In this document: positions 1-7,500 of the stretch, one piece after another
How the letters are laid out: every line of letters begins with the position of its first letter
How positions within the stretch are numbered: the first letter of the stretch is position 1
Origin: Burkholderiaceae bacterium
Lineage (GTDB): Bacteria > Pseudomonadota > Gammaproteobacteria > Burkholderiales > Burkholderiaceae_C
Direction: 5' to 3'
DNA: 55,784 bases
Assembly: GCA_031253795.1 (NCBI GenBank)
Contig: JAIRVR010000010.1
Location: forward strand, 1 to 55,784
Notes under the pieces: generated by a model
What the model saw: only the letters and a program-made list of their open reading frames with translations
Told to the model about the DNA's origin: nothing
Database searches by the model: none
Translations under genes and position numbers: made by a program

Positions 1-855
1 GCCGAAATCCTCGCCCAGGCCCTGCCCTACATCCGCAAGTTCCATGGCAAGACCATGGTCATCAAGTATGGCGGCAACGCCATGACCGATCCGGCCCTGC
101 AGGCCGACTTCGCGGAAGATGTGGTGCTGCTGAAGTTGGTGGGCATGAATCCGGTGGTGGTGCACGGCGGCGGGCCGCAGATCGAGACGGCGCTCAACCG
201 CCTGGGCAAGAAGGGCGAGTTCATTCAGGGCATGCGCGTCACCGATGCCGAGACCATGGAAGTGGTGGAATGGGTGCTGGCCGGCGAGGTGCAGCAGGAC
301 ATCGTGGGCCTGATCCACCAGGCCGGCGGCAAGGCCGTGGGCCTGACGGGGCGCGATGGCGGCCTGATCCGCGCGCGCAAGCTCAAGATGGTCGACAACA
401 AGGATCCGAATATCGAGTACGACGTGGGCCAGGTGGGCGACATCGTCTCCATCGATCCCAGCGTGGTGCGCGCCCTGCAGGACGACGCTTTCATTCCCGT
501 CATCAGCCCCATCGGCTTCGGCGAGGAAAACGAGAGCTACAACATCAATGCCGACGTGGTGGCCAGCAAGCTGGCCACCGTGCTGCAGGCCGAAAAGCTG
601 GTGCTGCTGACCAACACCCCCGGTGTGCTGGACAAGGCCGGCAACCTGCTCACCGACCTGACGGCGCGCGAAATCGATGCGCTGTTTGCCGACGGCACCA
701 TCTCGGGTGGCATGCTGCCCAAGATCAGTGGCGCCCTCGACGCGGCCAAGGCCGGGGTCAATGCCGTGCACATCATCGACGGCCGCGTGCCGCATTCCAT
801 GCTGCTGGAAATCCTGACCGATCAGGCCTACGGCACCATGATCCGCAGCCATTGA
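1..855 (+). CDS. argB: Acetylglutamate kinase, N-terminus cut by window edge
   Basis: This enzyme phosphorylates N-acetylglutamate with ATP, the second step of arginine synthesis in the cytoplasm. The frame is open from the first base, so the true start lies upstream; the internal ATG at 55 is residue MVIKYGG and cannot be the start because conserved sequence ([12 protein letters not shown]) precedes it. Visible family motifs are the KYGGNAM nucleotide-binding lysine loop, the GGGPQI glycine-rich loop and the late [12 protein letters not shown] segment. About 284 codons remain, so only a short N-terminal piece is missing. It is followed by a strong terminator, so it is probably not cotranscribed with the two-component genes. 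Confidence 0.97.
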   Translation, partial: AEILAQALPYIRKFHGKTMVIKYGGNAMTDPALQADFAEDVVLLKLVGMNPVVVHGGGPQIETALNRLGKKGEFIQGMRVTDAETMEVVEWVLAGEVQQDIVGLIHQAGGKAVGLTGRDGGLIRARKLKMVDNKDPNIEYDVGQVGDIVSIDPSVVRALQDDAFIPVISPIGFGEENESYNINADVVASKLATVLQAEKLVLLTNTPGVLDKAGNLLTDLTAREIDALFADGTISGGMLPKISGALDAAKAGVNAVHIIDGRVPHSMLLEILTDQAYGTMIRSH

Positions 856-954
856 CACGGGCTTCCCAGACCGTGGATGGCACGGGCCATACGGTTCGCG
901 TTACCATCGGACATGGCCAGGGCGAGGTTGGAAGGCCTGGCCCCGGTCTGTCGC

Positions 955-979
955 AAGCCGCCTTCGGGGCGGCTTTTTT
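955..979 (+). terminator. Intrinsic terminator after argB
   Basis: Perfect 8-bp arms AAGCCGCC / GGCGGCTT around a TTCGG loop, continuing into a run of Ts. This is a classic rho-independent terminator about 100 bp beyond the argB stop. Confidence 0.85.
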
Positions 980-984
980 GTCGC

Positions 985-1075
985 CGGGCCGCCCCAAGAC
1001 AAAACGCGGCCCCCTCGGGGGGCAGCGGACCTTGCGCAGCATGGGAAGCGTGGGGGCAATTTTTTGCTTTTGAGC
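985..1075. repeat. Dispersed GC-rich intergenic repeat (REP-like)
   Basis: The stretch holds a GCCCCC-TCG-GGGGGC hairpin at 1009-1023 followed by a conserved-looking tail (ccttgcgcagcatgggaagc, then gtgggggc). From memory this arrangement recurs between genes in Comamonadaceae genomes. Only one copy of this exact type is in the window, so the repeat status is recalled, not shown here. Confidence 0.4.
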
Positions 1076-1086
1076 TAGGTGTGGAT

Positions 1087-1806
1087 ATGCGTTTGCTTCT
1101 GGTGGAAGACGATGTGATGGTGGCCAGCGGCATCAAGCTGGGTCTGTCGGATGCCGGCTATGCCGTGGACTGGGTGGGCAGCGCGGAACGTGCGCTCGAG
1201 GTCCTGGCCCAGGAGTCGTTCGACCTGGCCGTGATCGACATCGGCCTGCCCGGCATCGATGGCCTGGAACTGACGCGCCGCCTGCGCAGCAGCGAGGTCG
1301 AGAGCTCGGCCATGCCGGTGCTCATCCTGACGGCGCGCGATGCCCTGCAGGACCGGGTCCAGGGGCTGGACCAGGGGGCAGACGACTACATGGTCAAGCC
1401 TTTCGAACTGCCCGAGCTGCTGGCACGGCTGCGTGCGCTGCTGCGCCGGTCGCAGGCTGCGACATCGGCCGTGCTGAGCTTCGGTCCCATCGAGCTGGAC
1501 ACGGCGGGCCGCCGTGCCGGCGCGCGACAGCCTGCGCAGGACGGCGATGCCGAAAGCCGGCTGCTGCCCATCGACCTGGGCCCGCGCGAATGGACCGTGC
1601 TGGAGTACCTGCTCATCCATGCGCCCAAGCCCGCCAGCAAGGACAAGCTGCTGCAGGCGTTGACGGGCTGGGATCGCGAAATCACGCCGAATGCCGTCGA
1701 GGTCTATGTTTCGCGGCTGCGCAGCAAGCTTGAACCGCATGGGGTGGCACTGCGCTCCATACGCGGCTTCGGCTACCGCCTGGAGCTGAGCCATGCGGCG
1801 CAGTGA
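1087..1806 (+). CDS. OmpR-type response regulator (QseB/TctD-like)
   Basis: A 239-residue DNA-binding response regulator. The receiver domain (about 1-115) has the acidic pair D8-D9, phospho-acceptor D51 in VIDIGLPG, T82 and K104 in MVKPF. The C-terminal winged helix ends in the usual VYVSRLRSKL recognition helix and RGFGYRL wing. I start it at ATG 1087 (MRLLLVEDD) because the receiver fold begins there; the frame is open upstream to 877 but through a terminator and a repeat. GTG 1081 is an alternative. It lies 40 bp before its kinase and is presumably cotranscribed with it. The closest family guess is TctD/QseB; the target genes are not evident nearby. Confidence 0.93.
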   Translation: MRLLLVEDDVMVASGIKLGLSDAGYAVDWVGSAERALEVLAQESFDLAVIDIGLPGIDGLELTRRLRSSEVESSAMPVLILTARDALQDRVQGLDQGADDYMVKPFELPELLARLRALLRRSQAATSAVLSFGPIELDTAGRRAGARQPAQDGDAESRLLPIDLGPREWTVLEYLLIHAPKPASKDKLLQALTGWDREITPNAVEVYVSRLRSKLEPHGVALRSIRGFGYRLELSHAAQ

Positions 1807-1846
1807 CCTGGCGCGCCGGCCGCCACCTGCCGGACGCTGATCGTCG

Positions 1847-3277
1847 ATGACGGCCAATCTGCGCCTGCGCCTGCTGGTTCTGCTGGTGCTGCCACTGACC
1901 CTGCTGGCCCTGATGGGCGGCTGGTTCGGTTACCGATCGGCCGACGAAGCCTCGACCCAGCACGACCAGCGCCTGCTGCGCCTGCTGCCTGCGCTGGCCG
2001 ATTCGGTGCTGGCACCGTCCATTGCCGAAGGCACGCCGCCGCTGGTGGCCCTGACACCGGCCATCGAGGATTTTCTGCGCCAGCGCGGCGATGACGTCGG
2101 CTATGCCGTGGGCGACCTGCAAGGCCATGTGGTGGCCGGAGACACCTGGATACGCTTCGACGTTCCTTCCACGCCCCTGGCCGAATTCCACAGCCAGGAG
2201 CACGACGGCCTGACCTACCGCGTGGCCGTGATGCGCTCCGAAACCTATGGTGCGGGTGAAATGGTGCTGGCATTGGCCGACGGTGGCGATGTGCGCCAGC
2301 AGTGGGTCAGGCAGCTGCTGCTGCATGTGCTGCTGCCCAGCGTGCTGCTGATCGCCGGCGCCGGCATTGCCATCTACTGGTCGGTGAGCCGTGCCTTCCG
2401 GCCCCTGCTCAGCCTGACCCAGGCCGTGGAGCGCCGCTCGCCGCGCGATCTCAGTCCCATCGCCGAGCAGAGTTCACCGGCCGAGGTGAGGCCTCTGGTG
2501 CGTTCGCTCAACCGCCTGTTCGCCCTGGTCAATGCACAGGCCGAGGGTCAGCGCCGCTTCGTGGCCGACGCGGCCCACCAGCTGCGTACGCCGCTGGCGG
2601 CCCTCAGTTCCCAGGTCGAGGCCTGGGCCCTCAGTGCCCAGGCAGCCCAGGCAGAAGCACGGCGCCGGGGCACCGAGGCCCAGTTCACGCTCAGCGTGGC
2701 CCAGATCGAACAGCTGCGCGACGCCACGCGCCGTACCTCGCAGCTGGCGCGCCAGCTGCTGGCACTGTCGCGTGCCGATGCACGCAACGCCGAAGTGCAG
2801 CCCCTGCAGCAGGTGGACCTCAAGGAGCTGTGCGAGAGCATGCTGGAAATGTTCTTCGACCAGGCCAGCGCCAAGGGCCTGGACTTCGGCCTCGACGTCG
2901 TGCCGGCCCATATCTGGGGCCATAGCTGGCTGTTGCGCGAACTGGTGTCCAACCTGGTGGACAACGCCATCAAATACACGCCGGCCGGCGGCAGCGTTAC
3001 GCTGCGCTGCGGCATGCAGCCTGGCGAAGGTGCCGAAGCACGTGCCTTTCTGGAGGTCGAGGACGATGGCCCCGGTGTGCCCGAGGCCGAGCGCACGCAG
3101 ATCACCCAGCGCTTTTACCGCGCCCAGGGCGCCAGCGGCGATGGGACGGGCCTGGGCCTGGCCATCGCCGATGAAATTGCCCTGCTGCATCAGGGCAATC
3201 TGGGCTTTTCCGAAGGTGCTCAGGGGCGCGGCCTGCTGGTACGCTTGGAGATTCCGCTGCAGGTGCCGGCAGTGTGA
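1847..3277 (+). CDS. Sensor histidine kinase (TctE/QseC-like)
   Basis: A 476-residue inner-membrane kinase, partner of the preceding regulator. Transmembrane segments at about 7-28 and 157-178 bracket a periplasmic sensor of about 125 residues resembling the 2CSK_N domain of TctE. Then follow HAMP (about 179-230), HisKA with H244 in DAAHQLRTPL, and a HATPase with N box (LVDNAIKYTP, around N373), G1 (DDGPG, 406-410) and G2 (GTGLGL, 433-438). All catalytic motifs look intact. Relatives near tricarboxylate transporters sense citrate-like acids, but no transporter gene is adjacent here, so the ligand is unknown. Confidence 0.92.
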   Translation: MTANLRLRLLVLLVLPLTLLALMGGWFGYRSADEASTQHDQRLLRLLPALADSVLAPSIAEGTPPLVALTPAIEDFLRQRGDDVGYAVGDLQGHVVAGDTWIRFDVPSTPLAEFHSQEHDGLTYRVAVMRSETYGAGEMVLALADGGDVRQQWVRQLLLHVLLPSVLLIAGAGIAIYWSVSRAFRPLLSLTQAVERRSPRDLSPIAEQSSPAEVRPLVRSLNRLFALVNAQAEGQRRFVADAAHQLRTPLAALSSQVEAWALSAQAAQAEARRRGTEAQFTLSVAQIEQLRDATRRTSQLARQLLALSRADARNAEVQPLQQVDLKELCESMLEMFFDQASAKGLDFGLDVVPAHIWGHSWLLRELVSNLVDNAIKYTPAGGSVTLRCGMQPGEGAEARAFLEVEDDGPGVPEAERTQITQRFYRAQGASGDGTGLGLAIADEIALLHQGNLGFSEGAQGRGLLVRLEIPLQVPAV

Positions 3278-3406
3278 ACGCCGCATGCCATGGCATGTGC
3301 GGGCCTTCAGCTTCGATGATGCTGACGGCAGCGCTTTACGGGGGCAGCTTTGTGCGGGTTGACGCCAAGGGCTGTGAGAGAATTGCTTACAAATAGTTGA
3401 TCGCTT

Positions 3407-4102
3407 ATGTCCGAGTCTGAAGTCCTGTCGCCTTTATCCGCTCCTGGCGCCGAAGCCGCGCCCGACGAAGCCGCGTCCGCTCCTTCCTCCACACCCGCCC
3501 GCAAGCGCCCCAAGCCCGGGGAGCGGCGCGAGCAGATCCTGCAGGCGCTGGCCGCCATGCTGGAAAAGCCCGGTGCGGAGCGCATCACCACGGCTGCGCT
3601 GGCTGCGCATCTGGGCGTCAGCGAGGCAGCCCTGTACCGACACTTCGCCAGCAAGGCGCAGATGTTCGAAGGGCTGATCGAGTTCATCGAACAGTCCGTT
3701 TTCACCCTGGTGCAGCAAATCGTCGGCCGTGACCTGCCCGAGGCCGAGCGCCCGGCTGTGGACGGCATGCGCCAGGCCAGCCGCGTGATCTCCCTGGTGC
3801 TGCAATTCGGCGAGCGCAATCCCGGCATGGTGCGCGTCATGGTGGGTGATGCCATCGTGTTCGAGCACGAGCGCCTGCAGGCCCGCATGAACCAGTTCTT
3901 CGACCGCATCGAATCCACGCTGCGCCAGTGCCTGCGGCCGGCTGCGGGCGCGCTGGGCTCCTCGGCCCCCACCGTCGATGCCCAGGTCGCCGCCAGCGTG
4001 CTGACCTCGTTCGCGCTGGGCCGCCTGCAGCGCTATGCGCGCTCGGGCTTCCGCCGCCTGCCTACCGAGCACCTGGAAGCCAGCCTTGCGCTGATGGTCT
4101 GA
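3407..4102 (+). CDS. slmA: Nucleoid occlusion factor SlmA-like TetR protein
   Basis: A 231-residue TetR-fold protein. SlmA binds specific chromosomal sites and blocks FtsZ assembly over the nucleoid. The first 35 residues are rich in Pro, Ala and Ser and look disordered, which is usual for beta-proteobacterial members. The helix-turn-helix lies at about 60-81 (TTAALAAHLGVSEAALYRHF), followed by the SlmA-like FEGLIEFIEQSVFTLV and NPGMVRVMVGDA segments. Linkage to argB matches the arrangement I recall in Comamonadaceae, supporting slmA over a generic TetR repressor. The ATG at 3407 is the only sensible start. Confidence 0.88.
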   Translation: MSESEVLSPLSAPGAEAAPDEAASAPSSTPARKRPKPGERREQILQALAAMLEKPGAERITTAALAAHLGVSEAALYRHFASKAQMFEGLIEFIEQSVFTLVQQIVGRDLPEAERPAVDGMRQASRVISLVLQFGERNPGMVRVMVGDAIVFEHERLQARMNQFFDRIESTLRQCLRPAAGALGSSAPTVDAQVAASVLTSFALGRLQRYARSGFRRLPTEHLEASLALMV

Positions 4103-4125
4103 GCCAGTTGCAACCGCCACGAACC

Positions 4126-4158
4126 AAGCCACCGGCTCTGCGAGCCGGTGGCTTTTTT
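4126..4158 (+). terminator. Intrinsic terminator after slmA
   Basis: AAGCCACCGGCTC and GAGCCGGTGGCTT form a 13-bp stem around a short loop, followed by six Ts. The T run continues into CATGGGC, the same tail as the terminator near 29035-29069. Confidence 0.9.
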
Positions 4159-4166
4159 CATGGGCT

Positions 4167-4682
4167 TCAGGCGCCCGGGGTTCGGGTGCGCCGGCCCTGC
4201 GGGGCCGTCACCCCGAGTGCGGCGACGATGCGTCCCACCTGGCCTTCGGTGATGCCGTGCTCGGCTGCCAACTGCCGGGCCGTCTTGCTGGTGGCGTAGT
4301 CCGCGGCGATGCGCCGGTTGCGCAGCGCCTGCAGGGCACGCGTGGCCTTGGGGAGTTGGAAGTGGGGCAGGCCGCCGTATTCCTCGGCCAGCGCCTGCAA
4401 AGCCTGCAGGCCGATGACGGCCGCGTAGGCATGTTCGGGACCGGCCTTGTCCGGCGTGGGAATGTAGATGCGCAGTCCGCCCCAGCGCCTGACCAGGGCC
4501 ATGGTGGCCTGCAGCCCGATCAGGCGCTCGAAATCCTGCAGCAAGGGCGGCAGCAGGTCCGTGCTGCCGCTGATGTCCGTGGAGCGGGCCGCCGGCGCTG
4601 CCTTGGGGGCGGTGGCAGGCAAAGGCATGGCAAGGCGCCGAAAACCATGAAAGACCGGTGCCAGATTGTGTTCGGAATGCAT
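4167..4682 (-). CDS. Mor-like phage transcription activator
   Basis: A 171-residue protein resembling the Mor/C family of Mu-like phages, which switch on middle or late genes. It has the family layout: an N-terminal dimerisation region (LLPPLLQDFERLIGLQAT, then the RRWGGLRIYIP repeat and its partner EEYGGLPHFQLP) and a C-terminal helix-turn-helix (TARQLAAEHGITEGQVGRIV). The ATG at 4682 gives the longest form; ATG 4628 (MPLPA) is a plausible alternative and neither has a clear ribosome site. It is divergent from the repressor at 4770 across a region of palindromes, so the two probably form a switch. It points away from the tail genes, unlike Mu where Mor lies upstream of its targets. Confidence 0.72.
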   Translation of the reverse strand: MHSEHNLAPVFHGFRRLAMPLPATAPKAAPAARSTDISGSTDLLPPLLQDFERLIGLQATMALVRRWGGLRIYIPTPDKAGPEHAYAAVIGLQALQALAEEYGGLPHFQLPKATRALQALRNRRIAADYATSKTARQLAAEHGITEGQVGRIVAALGVTAPQGRRTRTPGA

Positions 4683-4700
4683 TTTGGCTGGTACGCTGCT

Positions 4701-4753
4701 GGTTCAAAAGGAAACGGTTCAAATTGAACCATATTCTTGGTCCATAACGAACC
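4701..4753. promoter_or_regulatory. Operator cluster of divergent phage-type switch
   Basis: A perfect 15-bp dyad GGTTCAA-A-TTGAACC lies at 4716-4730. A second, imperfect copy GGTCCATAACGAACC is at 4739-4753 and a weak third half-copy (GGTTCAAAAGG) starts at 4701. They fill the gap between the two divergent regulators, as operators of a CI-type repressor would. The assignment to the neighbouring repressor is inferred. Confidence 0.65.
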
Positions 4754-4769
4754 AGTGTCAAGATTCACC

Positions 4770-5444
4770 ATGCCCGCAAAACATGTGAGCGAAGCTTCCA
4801 CAACCACGGTCGACGACGTGCTGGCGCGCATGTCCCATGCCCTGGGCCCGGACTGGATGGCGGCCATGGGGGTTCAGCCTGAAACGGTCCGGACCTGGCG
4901 CAAGCGCGGCGAAGTGCCGGCCCGGCAGCTGATGCGTGCAGCCCAGCAGGCAGGCCGGCCGCTCGAATACTTCAGCGGGACCAGCGGCCTGCCGTCGACG
5001 GCCCCGCAACGCCAGGCGGACGAGGACGAGTTCACGCAGATCGAAATGCTGGACGCCCACATCAGCGCCGGCCATGGCGCCGTCAACGGGCCGCACGAAG
5101 TCATTGGGCGCTTTGCCTTCCGGTCGTCCTGGCTGCAGTCCAGAGGCCTGGGCAGGCACAACGCCAAAATCGTGCGTGCCCGCGGCAGGTCCATGGCGGA
5201 TCGCATCAACGATGGCGACATCCTGCTGGTCAATACCTCGGTCGACACGCTGACCCAGGACGGTGTCTACGTCATCGAGCTGGAGGGCGAGAACTACGTC
5301 AAGCTGCTGGAGCGCGACTTCGGCACCGGCGGCGTGCGCATCGTCAGCTACAACCCTGCCTATCCACCCCAGGTGCTGGAAGGTGAGGCGGCCAACCGGC
5401 TGCGCATCTGCGGCCGCGTCATCTGGCACGGCGGAGAGCTGTAG
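4770..5444 (+). CDS. LexA/CI-type phage repressor (HTH + S24 domain)
   Basis: A 224-residue repressor. Residues 14-70 form a CI-like helix-turn-helix (WMAAMGVQPETVRTWRKRG). Residues 90-224 are an S24 peptidase-like domain with Ser141 in RGRSMAD and Lys178 in GENYVKLL, the expected catalytic dyad. An Ala100-Gly101 pair (HISAGHGAV) sits where self-cleaving repressors are cut, so RecA-stimulated inactivation during DNA damage is plausible. The start at ATG 4770 is chosen because the in-frame TTG at 4737 would place an operator inside the gene. It precedes the tail genes in the same direction but is separated from them by a palindrome at 5583-5600. Confidence 0.87.
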   Translation: MPAKHVSEASTTTVDDVLARMSHALGPDWMAAMGVQPETVRTWRKRGEVPARQLMRAAQQAGRPLEYFSGTSGLPSTAPQRQADEDEFTQIEMLDAHISAGHGAVNGPHEVIGRFAFRSSWLQSRGLGRHNAKIVRARGRSMADRINDGDILLVNTSVDTLTQDGVYVIELEGENYVKLLERDFGTGGVRIVSYNPAYPPQVLEGEAANRLRICGRVIWHGGEL

Positions 5445-5582
5445 ACCGCCGGACAAAAGGCAGGTCACCCGTGGCCGACCCTGCCGGACCCATGCGGCGG
5501 CATGTGCCGACGACATGCACATCCGCCTGAAATCCACGCCAGCCAGGCGTGAGAGGGCGCGCACCCCGAAACACTGAAACAG

Positions 5583-5600
5583 GGCCTGCATATGCAGGCC
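5583..5600 (+). terminator. 18-bp perfect palindrome, possible terminator
   Basis: GGCCTGCATATGCAGGCC is a perfect palindrome 140 bp after the repressor stop, followed by TTATTCATT. The T run is weak, so it could be a terminator for the repressor transcript or a protein-binding site before the tail genes. Confidence 0.5.
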
Positions 5601-5678
5601 TTATTCATTGGTGCCTGCCTCGGCACAGTCACTCCATCGCAACGACGCATTCGTTCCAGCGTCCCAACGGAGTGACCC

Positions 5679-5774
5679 ATGTTCGCCACCTACCCCACAT
5701 TTGCGCGGCCTGCCGCTGAGCTCCGGCACCTCGGTGCCGCGCCCGCCGCCAGCGTCCTGGAGCCGCACCCATGA
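5679..5774 (+). CDS. 31-residue ORF coupled to tail gene
   Basis: A short open frame with a good ribosome site (CGGAGTGA at 5668-5675) and a stop overlapping the next start as ATGA at 5771-5774. The product (MFATYPTFARPAAELRHLG...) is Ala/Pro-rich and I do not recognise it. It could be a leader that delivers ribosomes to the tail gene, or what is left of an upstream phage gene removed by deletion. Confidence 0.45.
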   Translation: MFATYPTFARPAAELRHLGAAPAASVLEPHP

Positions 5775-6256
5775 GCGCCCTGGCCCTGCAGCGCAATGCC
5801 ATCGTGGCCTTGCTGGACTCGGTGCCGCAGATCGGCATCGTCCAGGACCGCGAGCGCCACGCCGCCAGCGATGGTGAGCTGGCAGCCCTGTTCACCTACA
5901 CGCCGCCCGCGGGTGGCACGGCCCACATCCGCGGCTGGTGGCTGCGCAGAGCCAGCACGGCCGAGCACGGCATCAGCACGGCCCGCACGGTGAGCGTGCA
6001 CCAGTGGACGGTGCACGGCTATCTGGCCATTGCCGATGCGCAGGCCAGCGAACTGTTGCTCGACGAACTGGTCGAGCAGTTCCGCGCCCTGGTGCGCGCC
6101 GATCCCAGCCTGGGCGGCACATGCCAGCCCGGCCCCCTGGCCGGAAGCGATGACCGCACCGATGGCGTGCAGGTCGTTGCCGCCGAGCCGGTGGATTTCG
6201 CTGGAGTGCGCTGCCACTCCGTTGTCCTGCAACTCAGAACCTGGAGCTACCTGTGA
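5771..6256 (+). CDS. Phage tail protein, terminator-like
   Basis: A 161-residue protein. Its size, position directly before the tail tube gene and content (MSALALQRNAIVALLDSVP start, many substitutions around WWLRRAS and VHQWTVHGYL beta strands, ending VVLQLRTWSYL) fit the tail-terminator or tail-completion family that caps the siphophage tail and joins it to the head. That assignment rests on gene order more than on any motif. It starts inside the stop of the 31-residue ORF, implying translational coupling. If correct, it is the only head-proximal part kept in this island. Confidence 0.55.
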   Translation: MSALALQRNAIVALLDSVPQIGIVQDRERHAASDGELAALFTYTPPAGGTAHIRGWWLRRASTAEHGISTARTVSVHQWTVHGYLAIADAQASELLLDELVEQFRALVRADPSLGGTCQPGPLAGSDDRTDGVQVVAAEPVDFAGVRCHSVVLQLRTWSYL

Positions 6257-6385
6257 CCTGCACGCCACCGAACCAGGCCTAGGCCTGACCCACCCGATCG
6301 CTTTCCAACCCCTGCAGCCAGCGGTGCCCCGAAGGACGCCCAAGGCCGCAAAACCTCTCCCTCTCTTCTTCAAAGGACTTTCCCA

Positions 6386-7105
6386 ATGGCAGCAAAGATC
6401 ATGCGCAAGATGGCCCTCCTGGCCCTGGTTGAAACCGTTGTCGGCACGGCCGTGGTGCCGCTGGCGGCCAACGCCATGCTGGTCAGCGACGTGACCCTCA
6501 CCCCCATCGAAGGCGATGTGGTCGAGCGCAACAACATCCGTCCCTTTTTCGGCTCCAGCGGCAGCACCCTGGTCACCGAGTACCAGAAGGTGGCGTTTTC
6601 CGTGGAATTCGCCGGCGTCGCCGCCGCGGGTGAACGCCCCGGTGTGAGCGACCTGCTGCGGGCCTGCGCCGCCAGTGCCAGCACCGAGACCGGCGTGAAG
6701 ACCGTCTTCGCTCCCGTCACCAACGGCATCCAGAGCGTGACCATCTACGGCAACGTGGACGGTACCCTCTACAAGATGCATGGTGCGCGCGGCGAGGTGG
6801 AGTTCAGCACCGATGCCAAGGCCATCCCGAAGTGGAAATTCGAGTTCACGGGCTCCTTCGTGCCCGCCGTGGACGAAGCCCTGCCCGCCGTGGACTACAG
6901 CGCCTTCGTGGCTCCCCTGGGCGTCAACAAGGCCAACACCCAGCTCACCATCGACGGCCTGTCCGTGGCCTGCAGCGCCTTCAGCTTCAAGTGCGGCAAC
7001 CAGGTGGTCAAGCGCGACCTGATGAACGTGGACACCGTGGAGATCACGGACCGCAAGTCCACGGGCACCACTTCGGCCTCGACGGCGCAGATCGCTACCT
7101 CGTAG
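6386..7105 (+). CDS. Phage tail tube protein, probably C-terminally shortened
   Basis: A 239-residue major tail protein of siphophage type. The start region (KIMRKMALLALVETVVGT, then VSDVTLTPIEGDVVERNNIRPFFGS) is characteristic of a family of tail tube proteins in Burkholderia and Pseudomonas phages, and LLRACAAS and VTIYGNVDGTLYKMHGARGEVEF are also familiar. AAAGGA precedes the ATG at a good distance. Relatives I recall continue well beyond the VEITDRKSTGT segment, whereas here the frame ends eleven residues later. This suggests the last part is lost; the neighbouring frame supports a deletion at this point. Confidence 0.8.
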   Translation: MAAKIMRKMALLALVETVVGTAVVPLAANAMLVSDVTLTPIEGDVVERNNIRPFFGSSGSTLVTEYQKVAFSVEFAGVAAAGERPGVSDLLRACAASASTETGVKTVFAPVTNGIQSVTIYGNVDGTLYKMHGARGEVEFSTDAKAIPKWKFEFTGSFVPAVDEALPAVDYSAFVAPLGVNKANTQLTIDGLSVACSAFSFKCGNQVVKRDLMNVDTVEITDRKSTGTTSASTAQIATS

Positions 7106-7134
7106 ACGACGAACTGCGTGCCCAGTGCGCGCAG

Positions 7135-7425
7135 ATGGGCATCGATCCCGAACGGTTGATGCCCGGCGATCTGCACCAGGCCGACCCCGAGGACTACGAA
7201 CTGTGGCCAGAGCATGCAATGGCCTGGAGCGTGTACCTGGGCTGCTCCACCCAGTGGCGCAGGACGGCCACACCCTGGGGCCAGTGGCACTGGGACGGGC
7301 TGGACTACGCCGGGGTCGAGATCGTGATGCGCCGCTACGCGGTGCCCCGTGCCCAGCGCGGCGAGGTGTTCTCGCAGCTGCAGGTGCTGGAGGCACAGGC
7401 GCTGCGCCAGCTCAACTGGCACTGA
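7135..7425 (+). CDS. DUF1799-like phage tail protein
   Basis: About 96 residues from ATG 7135. The pattern VWP-like ELWPEHAMAWSVYLGCSTQWR, then GLDYAGVEIVMRRYAVP and a terminal LQVLEAQALRQL helix matches DUF1799, small proteins found between tail tube or assembly chaperone genes and the tape measure gene in many siphophages. No convincing ribosome site precedes 7135. The frame is open far upstream, overlapping the tail tube gene in the -1 frame (including FGLDGADRYLVDDELRAQ, which resembles a DUF1799 N-terminus), so the 5' end of this gene was probably lost in a deletion that fused it to the tail tube gene. Confidence 0.62.
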   Translation: MGIDPERLMPGDLHQADPEDYELWPEHAMAWSVYLGCSTQWRRTATPWGQWHWDGLDYAGVEIVMRRYAVPRAQRGEVFSQLQVLEAQALRQLNWH

Positions 7426-7431
7426 GGCATC

Positions 7432-7454
7432 CAGTCCCTGCACAGCAGGGACTG
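7432..7454 (+). other. 9-bp-stem hairpin before the tape measure gene
   Basis: CAGTCCCTG and CAGGGACTG pair around CACAG. No T run follows, so it is more likely an mRNA processing or stability element than a terminator. Confidence 0.45.
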
Positions 7455-7500
7455 CATTTCAAACCACATCAACGGTGAAACCTACCGAACAGAGATCAGC

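Noticed and set aside
877..1086. Longer N-terminus for the response regulator
   Set aside because: It would be translated through a terminator and an intergenic repeat, and the receiver domain begins at 1087.
3284..3297. CATGCCATGGCATG palindrome after the histidine kinase gene
   Set aside because: A perfect 14-bp dyad but with no T run and no clear relation to a promoter; too little to call a site.
7040..7105. Programmed -1 frameshift joining tail tube and DUF1799-like frames
   Set aside because: The frames have the right relation, but no slippery heptamer is present, and the known phage frameshift occurs in the chaperone gene rather than the tail tube gene. A deletion scar fits better.
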